DNA of 64,000 nucleotides from Zhengella mangrovi (GCF_002727065.1 NZ_PDVP01000001.1:62001-126000), one strand, 5' to 3'. Shown: positions 8,890 to 17,535, counted from the stretch's first letter. A program made the numbers and translations. Notes: generated by a model not told the origin, from the sequence alone.

Positions 8890-9092
8890 GCAATTCCAGC
8901 GAAAGTGGTCACCGGTTTCGCGTCCGGAATTGCGGCGAACGAGAGCAATTCCAGTGAAAGTGGGCGCCGGTTTCGCGCCTGGAATTGCAGCGAACGAGAG
9001 CAATTCCAGCGAAAGTGGGCGCCGGTTTCGCGTCCGGAATTGCGGTTAACGAGAGCTATTCCAGCGAAAGTGGTCACCGGTTTCGCGTCCGG
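8890..9092 (+). repeat. Tandem array of a 55-bp palindromic repeat (about 3.7 copies)
   Basis: Copies begin at 8890, 8945, 9000 and 9055, so the period is exactly 55 bp. Each full unit starts GCAATTCC and reaches GGAATTGC 40 nt later, an 8-bp outer stem enclosing GCGAAA...TTTCGC. The fourth copy begins GCTATTCC and lacks the closing arm. Variation is confined to a few sites (GTGGTCACC versus GTGGGCGCC, CGTCC versus CGCCT). Related half copies occur at 25646 and 39260. The array directly follows the copper oxidase stop codon and separates it from a convergent nuclease gene. Confidence 0.9.
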
Positions 9093-9107
9093 TCTGCCGT
9101 AAACGCC

Positions 9108-9575
9108 CTAGCACCAGGGTTCGCGGCGGCCCGTCCATACGCGCGCGAGACCGGCATCAACGAGCATCGACCCGGCCGTCCTGTTCCTGATCCAGAAGCG
9201 GCCGAGGGTGCGGCCGTACCGGTCCTTGCCGTGCCGCGTCAGCACGAAGGAATGGGCGTTGAGGATCGCGGCGAGCCGCAGCCGGGCTTCCTCCGCCAGC
9301 GCCGCCTCGCTGCGGCATCCCGGATTGCTCAGCTCCGGCGCATCGATGCCTTCGAGGCGGATTTTCTCGCCGCGCAGCCAGACCGTGTCGCCGTCCACGA
9401 CGCAGGTCACCCGCCGCCCGCCGGCGCAGGGCGGGAAATGGGCCGAGTCGGGCCGTGTGGCCTCCGCCGGATGGCCGGGCTGGCTTGCCGCCGGCAGCAG
9501 CAACGCGGCTATTAGAATTGATGCCAGCCAGGCCAGCCAGGCGGCTCGAATCGTGAATCGCGAATGCTTTCCCAT
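9108..9575 (-). CDS. Thermonuclease (SNase-like) family protein
   Basis: A 155-residue protein with an N-terminal signal or membrane anchor (hydrophobic at 11-30) and an SNase fold: VVDGDTVWL (59-67), IRLEGIDAPEL (72-82, with the catalytic-type Arg and Asp), a DRYGR loop and the C-terminal LVDAGLARVW. It probably cleaves phosphodiester bonds in the periplasm or outside the cell. Cys residues at 50, 58 and 87 and at the C-terminus could form disulphides. It is convergent with the copper operon across the repeat array. Confidence 0.82.
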   Translation of the reverse strand: MGKHSRFTIRAAWLAWLASILIAALLLPAASQPGHPAEATRPDSAHFPPCAGGRRVTCVVDGDTVWLRGEKIRLEGIDAPELSNPGCRSEAALAEEARLRLAAILNAHSFVLTRHGKDRYGRTLGRFWIRNRTAGSMLVDAGLARVWTGRREPWC

Positions 9576-9684
9576 GCGGGAAAGACATACGCAAAATCAG
9601 TCATAAAGCCATAGCTTACATACCGCCGCCGGTGCGCACCGAGCCAGGGCACGGCCGCGTCGGCTCATGCCGCATCCGCTGTCC

Positions 9685-10881
9685 TCAGGCCAGCCGGACC
9701 GGCATGTTGATCGGGCCGCGGAAACCGAAACCGCGCCATTCCACGATATCGGGATCGACCAGCTCCATGTTCGGGAACCGGTCGAACAGAATCGGCATCA
9801 GGATGGCGCCCACGGTGCGCCGTGCCACGTGCGCGCCTGCGCAGTGGTGCGGACCGGAGCCGAAGGCCTGGTGCGGGTTCTTCTCGCGGAAGACGATATA
9901 GCGGTGCGGCTCGTCGTAGATGTCCTCGTCATGGCAGGCCGAGGCCTGGATGGTCATGACCGTGTCGCCCTTGGGGATGTGACAGCCGCGGATTTCCGTA
10001 TCCTCCAGCACCAGCCGCGAACTGGCCTGGATCGGCGCGCACCAGCGCACTCCCTCTTCGAACGCCTTGTCCCAGGCATCCTGTCGGCGGACTTCCTCGA
10101 GCTGGTCCGGATTGGTCAGCAGGCCGAAGATGATGGTCAGCGCGGCGTCGCGCGGCTCGTTGATGCCGCCGCCGATGGCGATCTTGACGTTGGAGACCAT
10201 CTGGCTCCACGGGATCGGCTTTGCGGAATTGACCATGATCGACAACGCCGATGAATCGGGTTCGGCGCGAAGCCGCTCGGCGTTGCGCTCCAGGCAGGCA
10301 TCCATCTCGGCATTGGCGGCGTCGGACCGCTCGAACGGTTCCGGCCGCCAGCCGAAATTCCCGGCCCCGTCGATCAGCGCCTGGCTCCAGCGCTGCATCT
10401 CCTCGTCACTGGCGTCCGGCACACCCATGATCTCGGCCAGGATGCGCGCCGCGATCGGCCCGGCCAGCGCCGGGAACAGGTCCACCACTTCGCCGCGCGG
10501 CAGCCGCCCGACATATTCCTCCGCGTAGCGCGTGTACATCGGCGCCCAGTGGTTGACGATCGTCTTGGGCAGGAACGCCGGCATCATTGCCATGCGTTCG
10601 GCCATGTGCTCCTGGCCATCCTTGCGCATCAGCGTATGCGCAAGGAAGGCCCGCTTCATCGGCGTGTTCGGATCGTCCGAGGAGAACAGGCCGGGATTGT
10701 CCTTGACCATCTTGCAGTCGGCCGCCTTGGTCAGCAGCGTGCGCCCCACGGATTTCACCCGCAAAACGGGTGTCTCGGCGCGCATCCTGCGATAGAGCGG
10801 ATAGGGATCCAGGGTCAGCTGATCGATGGTGGTCGTTTCGTCCAGCGGTGCTGGCCCGGCCATGGTCGTGGTCATCTTCAC
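9685..10881 (-). CDS. Cytochrome P450
   Basis: A 398-aa soluble bacterial P450. The haem-Cys loop is FGSGPHHCAGAHVAR with axial Cys347; the ExxR-type segment lies upstream. The I-helix reads GGGINEPRD (237-245), where the usual acid-Thr pair of the oxygen-activation groove is replaced by Asn-Glu-Pro. The substrate is unknown. The gene follows a [2Fe-2S] ferredoxin by 45 nt on the same strand, its likely electron donor; no ferredoxin reductase is nearby. Codon 3 (ATG) is an alternative start. Confidence 0.93.
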   Translation of the reverse strand: MKMTTTMAGPAPLDETTTIDQLTLDPYPLYRRMRAETPVLRVKSVGRTLLTKAADCKMVKDNPGLFSSDDPNTPMKRAFLAHTLMRKDGQEHMAERMAMMPAFLPKTIVNHWAPMYTRYAEEYVGRLPRGEVVDLFPALAGPIAARILAEIMGVPDASDEEMQRWSQALIDGAGNFGWRPEPFERSDAANAEMDACLERNAERLRAEPDSSALSIMVNSAKPIPWSQMVSNVKIAIGGGINEPRDAALTIIFGLLTNPDQLEEVRRQDAWDKAFEEGVRWCAPIQASSRLVLEDTEIRGCHIPKGDTVMTIQASACHDEDIYDEPHRYIVFREKNPHQAFGSGPHHCAGAHVARRTVGAILMPILFDRFPNMELVDPDIVEWRGFGFRGPINMPVRLA

Positions 10882-10926
10882 TTCCTCCCGTGATCGATCG
10901 AACCGCGCAGTGCAACAGCCCGTCGT

Positions 10927-11250
10927 CTACATTTGCTCCTCGGCGACCTGCACCACAAGCCCGTCGAGCGCATCGCTCAGCCGGATCTGGCACGATAGCC
11001 GGCTGTTCGGGCGAACGTCCGAGGCTGCCCCTTCAAGCATGGCCTCCTCGCTGTCCGACTTTTCCCCCGTGGCGGCAAGAAAGGCCTCGTCGACGAAGAC
11101 ATGGCAGGTGGCGCAGGCCATCGAACCGCCGCACTCCCCGACAATCCCGTCGATGCCGTGGTCGACAGCCGTCTGCATGACGCTGTCACCGGCCTTGCCT
11201 TCGACTGTCGTCTTTTCGCCCGTCGTGGAAATATAGGTGACTTTCACCAT
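10927..11250 (-). CDS. [2Fe-2S] ferredoxin, P450 partner
   Basis: A 107-aa adrenodoxin/putidaredoxin-type ferredoxin. The cluster ligands are Cys40, Cys46, Cys49 (CGGSMACATC) and Cys87 (RLSCQI). The C-terminal segment after Cys87 has the acidic and hydrophobic pattern of P450-partner ferredoxins. It is transcribed just before the P450 gene and very likely passes it electrons from a reductase encoded elsewhere. Confidence 0.92.
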   Translation of the reverse strand: MVKVTYISTTGEKTTVEGKAGDSVMQTAVDHGIDGIVGECGGSMACATCHVFVDEAFLAATGEKSDSEEAMLEGAASDVRPNSRLSCQIRLSDALDGLVVQVAEEQM

Positions 11251-11302
11251 CTCTGCCGGCCTCCCGCGCCTTCCTCGTCTCCCCCGGCGACCCCGAGGTT
11301 AT

Positions 11303-11319
11303 TATAGCGCATAACTATA
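11303..11319. promoter_or_regulatory. Short inverted repeat between ferredoxin and MFS genes
   Basis: TATAG (11303-11307) and CTATA (11315-11319) form an inverted repeat with a 7-nt centre in an AT-rich island, 53 nt upstream of the ferredoxin ATG and before the divergent MFS gene. TATAGCG also occurs twice as a direct repeat. It could be an operator or overlapping -10 boxes; the binding protein is unknown. Confidence 0.35.
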
Positions 11320-11479
11320 GCGGATGAACGGCCCTTGGAAAGGGGGAAGGCGCCGCACATTTTGTCACGCGATCACCGGTTCTCGCCCCGGCGTCCGCCA
11401 CCGCACTCGGGTTTTTGCTTTCAAAGCCTTCGCTGGCGTGGCAGGAGAAAGCCCCGAAGTTATTCCCGGACACGTGATC

Positions 11480-12718
11480 GTGACAGAAGCCTCCGCCGGC
11501 ACCGACAGCCGTTTTGCCGCCTTCTCGCATCCGGCCTATGTCCGGTTCTGGGCGGCCCGTTTCCTTGTCACCTTCTCCACCCAGGTCGTTTCGGTCGCCG
11601 TCGGCTGGCAGGTCTATGACCTGACGCGCGATCCCTTCGATCTCGGTCTCGTCGGCCTGATCCAGTTCGCGCCGGCCCTGCTGCTGGTCCTCGTCACCGG
11701 CGCTGCCGCCGACCGCTACGGCCGCCGCCTCGTCATGGGCCTTGCCATCCTGCTGGAAGCGGTCTGCGCCGGCACCATCCTGATGCTGACGCTGGAGGGC
11801 CTGTCCTCGGCCACGCCGATCTTCGTGATCCTCGCGGTTTTCGGCGTTGCCCGCGCCTTCTTCGGTCCGGCATCCTCAGCGCTGGTGGCCAATCTCGTGC
11901 CGCCGCGCGACTTTGCCAATGCCATCGCCTGGAACTCGTCCGCCTGGCAGACCGCGACCATCGTCGGCCCGGTGGCCGGCGGCCTGCTCTACGGCGCCGG
12001 CGCCTGGGCCGCCTACGGCCTGGCCGCCGTTTTCATGCTCGTGGCGGCACTGCTGACCTTTTCCATTCCCAAGCCGGCGCAGCACACCGAGCGCGAACAG
12101 GTGACGCTGGAAGCCATCTTCGGCGGTTTCCGCTACATCCGCGAGGAAAAGGTCGTTCTTGGCGCCATCTCGCTGGATCTCTTCGCCGTCCTCCTCGGTG
12201 GCGCGGTGGCGCTGATGCCGGTCTATGCCCGCGACATCCTCGACCTCGGGCCTTGGGGCCTCGGCCTGTTGCGTTCCGCGCCCGGAGTGGGCGCCGTCGC
12301 CATGGGGCTTTTCCTGGCCATGAACCCGGTGCGCGATCATGCCGGCATCGTCATGCTTCTCGCCGTCGCGCTGTTCGGCCTGATGACCGTCCTGTTCGGC
12401 GTATCCGTGACGCCCTGGCTGTCGATTGTCGCCCTGGCGCTGATGGGCGCGGCCGACATGATCAGCGTCTATATCCGCGAAACCCTGATCCAGCTTTGGA
12501 CGCCGGACCGGTTGCGTGGCCGCGTCTCTGCCGTCAACATGGTCTTTGTCGGTGCATCGAACGAACTGGGCGAATTCAGGGCCGGAACCATGGCTGCATG
12601 GCTGGGTGCGGTCCCCGCCGTGGTCATCGGCGGCGTCGGCGCCGTTGGCGTCGCGGCGTTCTGGGCATGGCTGTTCCCGGCCATGCGCCGCGCCAGGCAC
12701 CTCGACGGGCGGACCTGA
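11480..12718 (+). CDS. MFS transporter (MFS_3/enterobactin-exporter-like)
   Basis: An inner-membrane transporter with about 12 hydrophobic segments, 412 aa from the start used. N-terminal SHPAYVRFWAARFLVTF, FSTQVVSVAVGWQVYDLT and the loop GAAADRYGRR fit the MFS_3 group of exporters. The substrate is unknown. The start is uncertain: the frame is open to ATG 11324, but that extension is basic and non-membrane, so GTG 11480 (or GTG 11474) fits family members, which begin a few residues before the first helix. It is divergent from the ferredoxin-P450 pair. Confidence 0.8.
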   Translation: MTEASAGTDSRFAAFSHPAYVRFWAARFLVTFSTQVVSVAVGWQVYDLTRDPFDLGLVGLIQFAPALLLVLVTGAAADRYGRRLVMGLAILLEAVCAGTILMLTLEGLSSATPIFVILAVFGVARAFFGPASSALVANLVPPRDFANAIAWNSSAWQTATIVGPVAGGLLYGAGAWAAYGLAAVFMLVAALLTFSIPKPAQHTEREQVTLEAIFGGFRYIREEKVVLGAISLDLFAVLLGGAVALMPVYARDILDLGPWGLGLLRSAPGVGAVAMGLFLAMNPVRDHAGIVMLLAVALFGLMTVLFGVSVTPWLSIVALALMGAADMISVYIRETLIQLWTPDRLRGRVSAVNMVFVGASNELGEFRAGTMAAWLGAVPAVVIGGVGAVGVAAFWAWLFPAMRRARHLDGRT

Positions 12719-12736
12719 TTGCGGTGAGACAAACGG

Positions 12737-13450
12737 TCAGTCCGTCCGGGTCTGGCCCTCGAAGATCATGTGCAGGAAGGCATCGAGCCAGGCTTTGAGC
12801 TGGCGGTCCCAGAGAAACCGGCCCTCGATGTGCTCGCGGCCCTTCTGGGCGCCCGGCAGCACGAAACGGTGCGCCCCGCGCACGATCCAGCGCTGCATCA
12901 TCACGCGCGTCAGTTCGCCGTGAAACTGGATGCCCCACGCGTTCTCGCCATGGCGGAACGCCTGGTTGGGATAGGCATCGGCGCTGGCCAGCAGCGTCGA
13001 CCCGTGCGGCAGCGAAAACCCCTCGCGGTGGAACTGGTAGACCATGTCCGGCCAGTCCATCAGCGCCTTGCCCTCGTTCGTCGCTTGCAGCGGGTACCAG
13101 CCGATTTCGACCTGGCCGTCGGCCCGCCCCTCGACACGTCCGCCAAGGTGGTTGACCAGCATCTGCGCCCCGAGACAGATGCCCAGGAACGGCTTGTTTT
13201 CCTTGAGCGCGACGCCGATCCACTCGGTTTCGCGCTTCACGTAGTCTTCCGGGTCGTTGGCGCTCATCGGGCCGCCGAAGACCACGGCCCCGGCATGCGC
13301 TTCCAGCGTCTCCGGAAGCGGATCGCCAAGCGGCGGCCGGCGGATGTCAAGTTCGAATCCCCGCGCCTGCAGGATCTGCCCCACCCGTCCCGGACTGGAA
13401 TGCTCCTGATGCAGAACCGTCAGAATGCGTCCCTTGCCGCCCTCGCCCAT
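12737..13450 (-). CDS. Class I glutamine amidotransferase (GMP synthase-like domain)
   Basis: A 237-aa free-standing GATase1 domain. The nucleophile elbow LGICLGAQ has Cys92 and the catalytic His-Glu pair is in IQFHGEL (His177, Glu179). The VFGGPMSANDPEDY segment fits the GMP-synthase-like subgroup often acting on small peptides or amines. The exact substrate is unknown. It starts 7 nt after the stop of the TerB gene, so the two are probably co-transcribed. Confidence 0.85.
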   Translation of the reverse strand: MGEGGKGRILTVLHQEHSSPGRVGQILQARGFELDIRRPPLGDPLPETLEAHAGAVVFGGPMSANDPEDYVKRETEWIGVALKENKPFLGICLGAQMLVNHLGGRVEGRADGQVEIGWYPLQATNEGKALMDWPDMVYQFHREGFSLPHGSTLLASADAYPNQAFRHGENAWGIQFHGELTRVMMQRWIVRGAHRFVLPGAQKGREHIEGRFLWDRQLKAWLDAFLHMIFEGQTRTD

Positions 13451-13457
13451 GCCCTTC

Positions 13458-13922
13458 CTACCCCGTGATGTCGATGCCGCGCTGGCCTGCCACGTCCTGG
13501 CGCAGCAGGATCCGGTCGCGGTTGGATATGCCGATCAGTTCGGCCACGCGCCAGACCGTGTTGTCTTCCAGTTCGTGCATGTAGCCATCGGCAAAGACAA
13601 CGTCCCACATGATCCGGATGAAATCGAGCCGGCCCTGCTCGTCCAGTTCCCGCTTGATCACCGACGTGAAGGCATAGAGATCCACCGCTTCGCGATCGGC
13701 CGCTTCGCCGGCTTTCAGCACCCGGTCAAGTTCCTCGTCGGAAAGCCCGTAGGTCTCTGCCAGCGATCGTGTCAGCTGGGCACGCTCTTCCTCGCGCCGC
13801 TCCCCGTCCGCATCCATCACGTGAAACAGCAGCGCCGCGGCGGCAATCTTCGGATCGTCGCCGGCGCCGGTGCCATCGGCACGCGAACTTTCGGTGAAGA
13901 GACTGAAAAGGCGCTCGAGCAT
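13458..13922 (-). CDS. TerB-family (tellurite-resistance-like) protein
   Basis: A 154-residue, all-helical cytosolic protein of the TerB/co-chaperone DjlA N-terminal type: AAAALLFHVMDADGERREEER near the N-terminus and a second half with the mirrored IMWDVVFADGYMHELEDN, each carrying the acidic D-x-D/E...E pattern of the family. No other ter genes are near, so tellurite resistance is unlikely to be its role. It sits between hemY (75 nt) and an amidotransferase (7 nt). Confidence 0.85.
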   Translation of the reverse strand: MLERLFSLFTESSRADGTGAGDDPKIAAAALLFHVMDADGERREEERAQLTRSLAETYGLSDEELDRVLKAGEAADREAVDLYAFTSVIKRELDEQGRLDFIRIMWDVVFADGYMHELEDNTVWRVAELIGISNRDRILLRQDVAGQRGIDITG

Positions 13923-13997
13923 GGGTTCATCCTGGCAGTCTGTTTGAGGAGCGGCCGGTTCGGGCCACTCCTCCTGACGTTATATGGCGCCGCAACG

Positions 13998-15878
13998 TTA
14001 GAACAACCGGAAACGAGGCACGCTTGCTTCTTCCGGGGCATTTGGATCGACGCCGGGGTCGTCCGGGACCGGCGGACGGTCGCGGGACGACGCCTTGCGG
14101 CCCGGGTCAACCGAGTCCGGCACGTTGACGCCTTCGGCCAGCGGCGCAGGCGCGGGTTCGGCCCGGCTGGAAACCGCGGCCGCGGCCGTGTTCGTGGACA
14201 GGGCCGCGGGTTCGCCGTCGCTCTTCGCCTTCCCGGATTTCGCCGGCGTTGCCGCAGCCGGGCGTTCGGGGGCCGCCGCTGCCTGGTTCACCTCGGCCGC
14301 AGGCATCACCGCGTCCTCCGCTTCCGCGCGGGCCGCATCGTCCGCCCGTTCAGACGGGGCGGGCGGGATGATTTCCATCCCCGCATCCGGTTTCGCGCCC
14401 GCGGACGGCCCCTCGGGGTCGGCAACGGCGGGATCGGCGTCGTGGTGCTCGACGGCCGCGGATGCCGCGGCGGTGGCGGCCACGCTTCCGGCGACGATCT
14501 CGTCGTCGGTGCGCGACGGCCCGGCTGCAATGGCCGGGGGCATGACTGAAATGCCGCCATCGGCCGGCCGGTCGTCGACGACGGCGCCAAGCCGCTCGAC
14601 CGGGACACGCCATTCGAAGGCGTCGATCCGGCCGGTGACCGGCGAAAAGGGCGCCCAGAATTCCGAGACATAGCCATCCGCCGTCCAGGCGGGGTCACGC
14701 GGGGCCCGCACGGCCATCGACAGCCAGTGCCGCACGCGGCCCTGGTCCCCGGTTTCCGCTTCCTCGATATCGGCCAGCAGCAGGTAGGCGCTTTCGCGCG
14801 GGTCCTGTTTCAGCACGGCTTCCAGCTTCTCGCGCGCCAGCTTGAACTCGCCGGCGTCGAACGCAGCCCGCGCCACCGCATAGGCCGATTCGCGGTGATA
14901 GGTCTTGAGCGACTGCAGGCGTTCTGCGCGCTTGAGCCGGTCCGTCACCGAATCGCCCGGGCGAAGATGGACATAGGCCTGCGCCACTTCCGGGTGCGGA
15001 TCCTTTTTCCAGATCGTCTCCAGCACCTTGGCGGCCTTCTTCAGGTCGTTGAGACGCACCAGCGCCTTGGCCGCGACGATCCCGGCCGGCACCAGGTCCG
15101 GCGCCTGCTTCAGCGCGGCAAGCGCAGCCGTGCGGGCCGCGGATGGGTCGGCATCCGCCATCGCCATCGCCTTCGCCGTCAGCAGGACGGCGCGGCGGCG
15201 CGCAGCCGTGTCCTTGCCGATCTGGCGTGTCGATTCCTGCTTGTCCAGCAGGCCGAGCGCCGCGTCCCATTCGCCCTCGCGCGTCTTCGCTTCCAGCGTC
15301 GCACTGGAGGCCCAGCCGAGCTGCGGCGCCAGTTCTGCGGCTTTTTCGGCATAATGTCGGGCGGCTTCCGGCTCGCGCTGCCGCTGCGCCTCGAGGTAAA
15401 GGCCACGCAGACCCAGCAGCCGGGTTTCCGGGTCCTCGATCATCGCGTCGAACTTCTTGCGCGCGCCGTCCGTGTCGCCTTCCAGCAGCAGCGTCTGGGC
15501 ATCGAGAAGGTGGATCAGCGGCTCCTGGTCCGCCGACAGCATGGACAGCGCCTGCTTGCTCATCCGCCGCGCGGTTTCCGCGTCGCCGGCACCGGCCGCG
15601 ATGAGGCCCGTCGACAGGGACTGGTAGCCGCGGTCGCGCTTGCGCGCGCGGAAATAGCGGCTGACCCGGTGCGGGCTGGTCCAGATTGCCTTGAGCACCC
15701 ACCAGGCGAGCATGATCGCGGCAACGACCGCGACAACGGCCACGGCGGCCACCAGGAGCGACACCTCGTACTGCATGCCGTTGAAGGTGATCAGCATCAT
15801 CCCCGGCCGGTCGGCCAGCCAGGCGAAGCCGGTGCCGAGCGCGAAGACGATGACGAGAAAGACGAGAAGCCTGATCAT
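13998..15878 (-). CDS. hemY: HemY-like membrane protein with TPR region
   Basis: A 626-aa protein with two N-terminal membrane helices (about 1-22 and 40-65) and the HemY N-terminal domain around the SPHRVSRYFRARKRDRGYQSL segment, followed by TPR-like helical pairs to about residue 400. The last 190 residues are Ala/Pro/Glu-rich and low in complexity. Despite its name, its role in haem synthesis is not enzymatic; it is generally found at the end of hemC-hemD operons. It begins 14 nt after the mitofilin-like gene. Confidence 0.88.
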   Translation of the reverse strand: MIRLLVFLVIVFALGTGFAWLADRPGMMLITFNGMQYEVSLLVAAVAVVAVVAAIMLAWWVLKAIWTSPHRVSRYFRARKRDRGYQSLSTGLIAAGAGDAETARRMSKQALSMLSADQEPLIHLLDAQTLLLEGDTDGARKKFDAMIEDPETRLLGLRGLYLEAQRQREPEAARHYAEKAAELAPQLGWASSATLEAKTREGEWDAALGLLDKQESTRQIGKDTAARRRAVLLTAKAMAMADADPSAARTAALAALKQAPDLVPAGIVAAKALVRLNDLKKAAKVLETIWKKDPHPEVAQAYVHLRPGDSVTDRLKRAERLQSLKTYHRESAYAVARAAFDAGEFKLAREKLEAVLKQDPRESAYLLLADIEEAETGDQGRVRHWLSMAVRAPRDPAWTADGYVSEFWAPFSPVTGRIDAFEWRVPVERLGAVVDDRPADGGISVMPPAIAAGPSRTDDEIVAGSVAATAAASAAVEHHDADPAVADPEGPSAGAKPDAGMEIIPPAPSERADDAARAEAEDAVMPAAEVNQAAAAPERPAAATPAKSGKAKSDGEPAALSTNTAAAAVSSRAEPAPAPLAEGVNVPDSVDPGRKASSRDRPPVPDDPGVDPNAPEEASVPRFRLF

Positions 15879-15892
15879 GATTGCGTCCTCCC

Positions 15893-17428
15893 TCAGCCCT
15901 TCTGTCCCGCGGCCTTGAGCGACGAGGACAGCACCTCGTCAACCAGCCGGTCCGCTTCCATGCGCGCCTTCAGCTTGGCGGCGAACCCCTTGCCGGCTGC
16001 CTTGGCGGCATCGGGCAGGGTATCGTATTCGGCCAGCGCCTTCCCGTAGTCGCCGCTCTGCACGGCGCTCACCATGCGCGCGGCAATGTCTGCCGGCCTG
16101 TCGCCTTCCGGCGTGCCCACCGGCCGCGACTTCACCAGCGAGCGCGCGCTGGCACTAAGGCGATCCAGGAAGCCGGCATTCTCGGGCAGCGCCTGCGTGG
16201 CCTCGATCATCGCGTAGGCGGCATCATCGGCCTCGCCGGCCAGGGTCGCGCGGGTCGGAACGCCGGATGCCGCCATCGTGCGCAGGGCATCCACCGCCTC
16301 GCCGCCGCCGTTGACGGAGGTGAAAGTCTCCAGTTCGGTCATGAAGGGCTGGCCCCGGTCGATGGCCGATTTCAGCGCGGTCGCGGCAATGGCCCGAGCC
16401 ACGTCGGCCTGGCCGCTGTCCTGGGCCAGCTTGTCGCCGAGCGATTTGACGCTCGTCTCGAGGCCGGTGACCTTTTCCGCCAGGCCGGAGACGGCGCTCT
16501 GGGCGCTGTTCGCCGCAGCCTGCGCCTGCTGGACGCTCTCCGCCAGCGGCGCGGTCTTTTGCTCGACGAGCGCGGCCGCTGCCTGTTCGTCGAAACTGCC
16601 GGCGGCATCGGAAACCTTCCCGGACAGCGCCGACACCTGCTCCTCGATCCCGGTGAGCCGCTGCGCCAGCGCCGCCGCCTGCCCGTTGTCCTGGCCGCCT
16701 GACGCCGACCCGAGCACGGCCACCTCGTCGGTCACCGTCTTCAGCGACTTGGTCAGGTCCGCGATCTGCCCGCGCAGCGTTTCCAGGTCACCGGAAAGGT
16801 CCGGCTGGTCCGCCGGTACCGCGGCTTTACCGGCCTCCGCCTTGATGGCTTCGATCTGCGAGCGCAGTGAGGCGATCTCGCTGGCCTGCTGCTCGACCGC
16901 GGCGCCGGTCTTCCCGGACTGGGGCAGGACACCGGTGTACCAGGCACCGCCCGCAACCGCGAGCGTCACCACGGCGCCGATCACGCCACCGGCCAGCGCA
17001 CCCGCACCGCCAGACCGGCGTGGCGCCGGCTCCGGGTCCGGACGGTCGTAACCGCCGGGCTGCTTCGCCGTCCCGGCCGGTTCATCGGCCGGCGTTTCCT
17101 CCGGCTTGTCTACTGCAGCACCGTCTTCCTCTACCTGCGCTTCTTCCACGGCGGCCTGCGCCGCGCTGTCGGCACCGCCGGCTTCCATGCCTTCGGCGGT
17201 CTCGTCGGCCACGGCCTCGCCGGACTGTCCCGTCTCCTCGGTCGCCTCTGTCGCAACGGGCTGCGTGGGCTCTGTGTCGAGCGCCGCGTTGGCCTCGGCG
17301 ACCGCCTCGGTCTCGCTGCTTGTCTCCGGCGCTTCCTCCTCGATCCGCTTCACGTCCTTGGCATCGAGGTCGATCGTCACGGGATCGCGTTTGTCTTTGG
17401 AATGGCGTTGGTCCGGTTTCTTCGCCAT
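15893..17428 (-). CDS. Mitofilin/Mic60-like inner-membrane protein (COG4223 type)
   Basis: A 511-aa protein. The N-terminal 150 residues are acidic and rich in Glu, Thr and Ala; one membrane helix follows (about 168-190, ALAGGVIGAVVTLAVAGG); the rest is a long periplasmic helix with coiled-coil character and a compact C-terminal domain (SGDYGKALAEYDTLPD...). This is the layout of alphaproteobacterial Mic60 homologues, which sit between hemD and hemY and shape the inner membrane. ATG 17428 was chosen over upstream in-frame starts because MAKKPDQRHSKDKRDPV is the usual beginning. Confidence 0.8.
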   Translation of the reverse strand: MAKKPDQRHSKDKRDPVTIDLDAKDVKRIEEEAPETSSETEAVAEANAALDTEPTQPVATEATEETGQSGEAVADETAEGMEAGGADSAAQAAVEEAQVEEDGAAVDKPEETPADEPAGTAKQPGGYDRPDPEPAPRRSGGAGALAGGVIGAVVTLAVAGGAWYTGVLPQSGKTGAAVEQQASEIASLRSQIEAIKAEAGKAAVPADQPDLSGDLETLRGQIADLTKSLKTVTDEVAVLGSASGGQDNGQAAALAQRLTGIEEQVSALSGKVSDAAGSFDEQAAAALVEQKTAPLAESVQQAQAAANSAQSAVSGLAEKVTGLETSVKSLGDKLAQDSGQADVARAIAATALKSAIDRGQPFMTELETFTSVNGGGEAVDALRTMAASGVPTRATLAGEADDAAYAMIEATQALPENAGFLDRLSASARSLVKSRPVGTPEGDRPADIAARMVSAVQSGDYGKALAEYDTLPDAAKAAGKGFAAKLKARMEADRLVDEVLSSSLKAAGQKG

Positions 17429-17535
17429 GGCAGGTCTCCGCATCTCATTCACACGCCCGGGCGGGCGAATTTCTTCGCTTAGCACAATGAATGGCAAGAA
17501 AAAGGGTTGCGGCGCCGCAGGCACGCGGGCAACGG

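Noticed and set aside
8890-9092. CRISPR array
   Set aside because: The units are contiguous with no unique spacers between them, and no cas genes are present.
8816-9102. Short frames in the 55-bp repeat array that translate into a repeating peptide
   Set aside because: The repeat is palindromic and intergenic, every unit is a frame-shifted copy (55 is not a multiple of 3), and no start signal precedes them.
11324-11479. ATG 11324 as the start of the MFS transporter
   Set aside because: It would add about 50 basic, non-membrane residues before the first helix, unlike family members; no ribosome-binding site precedes it.
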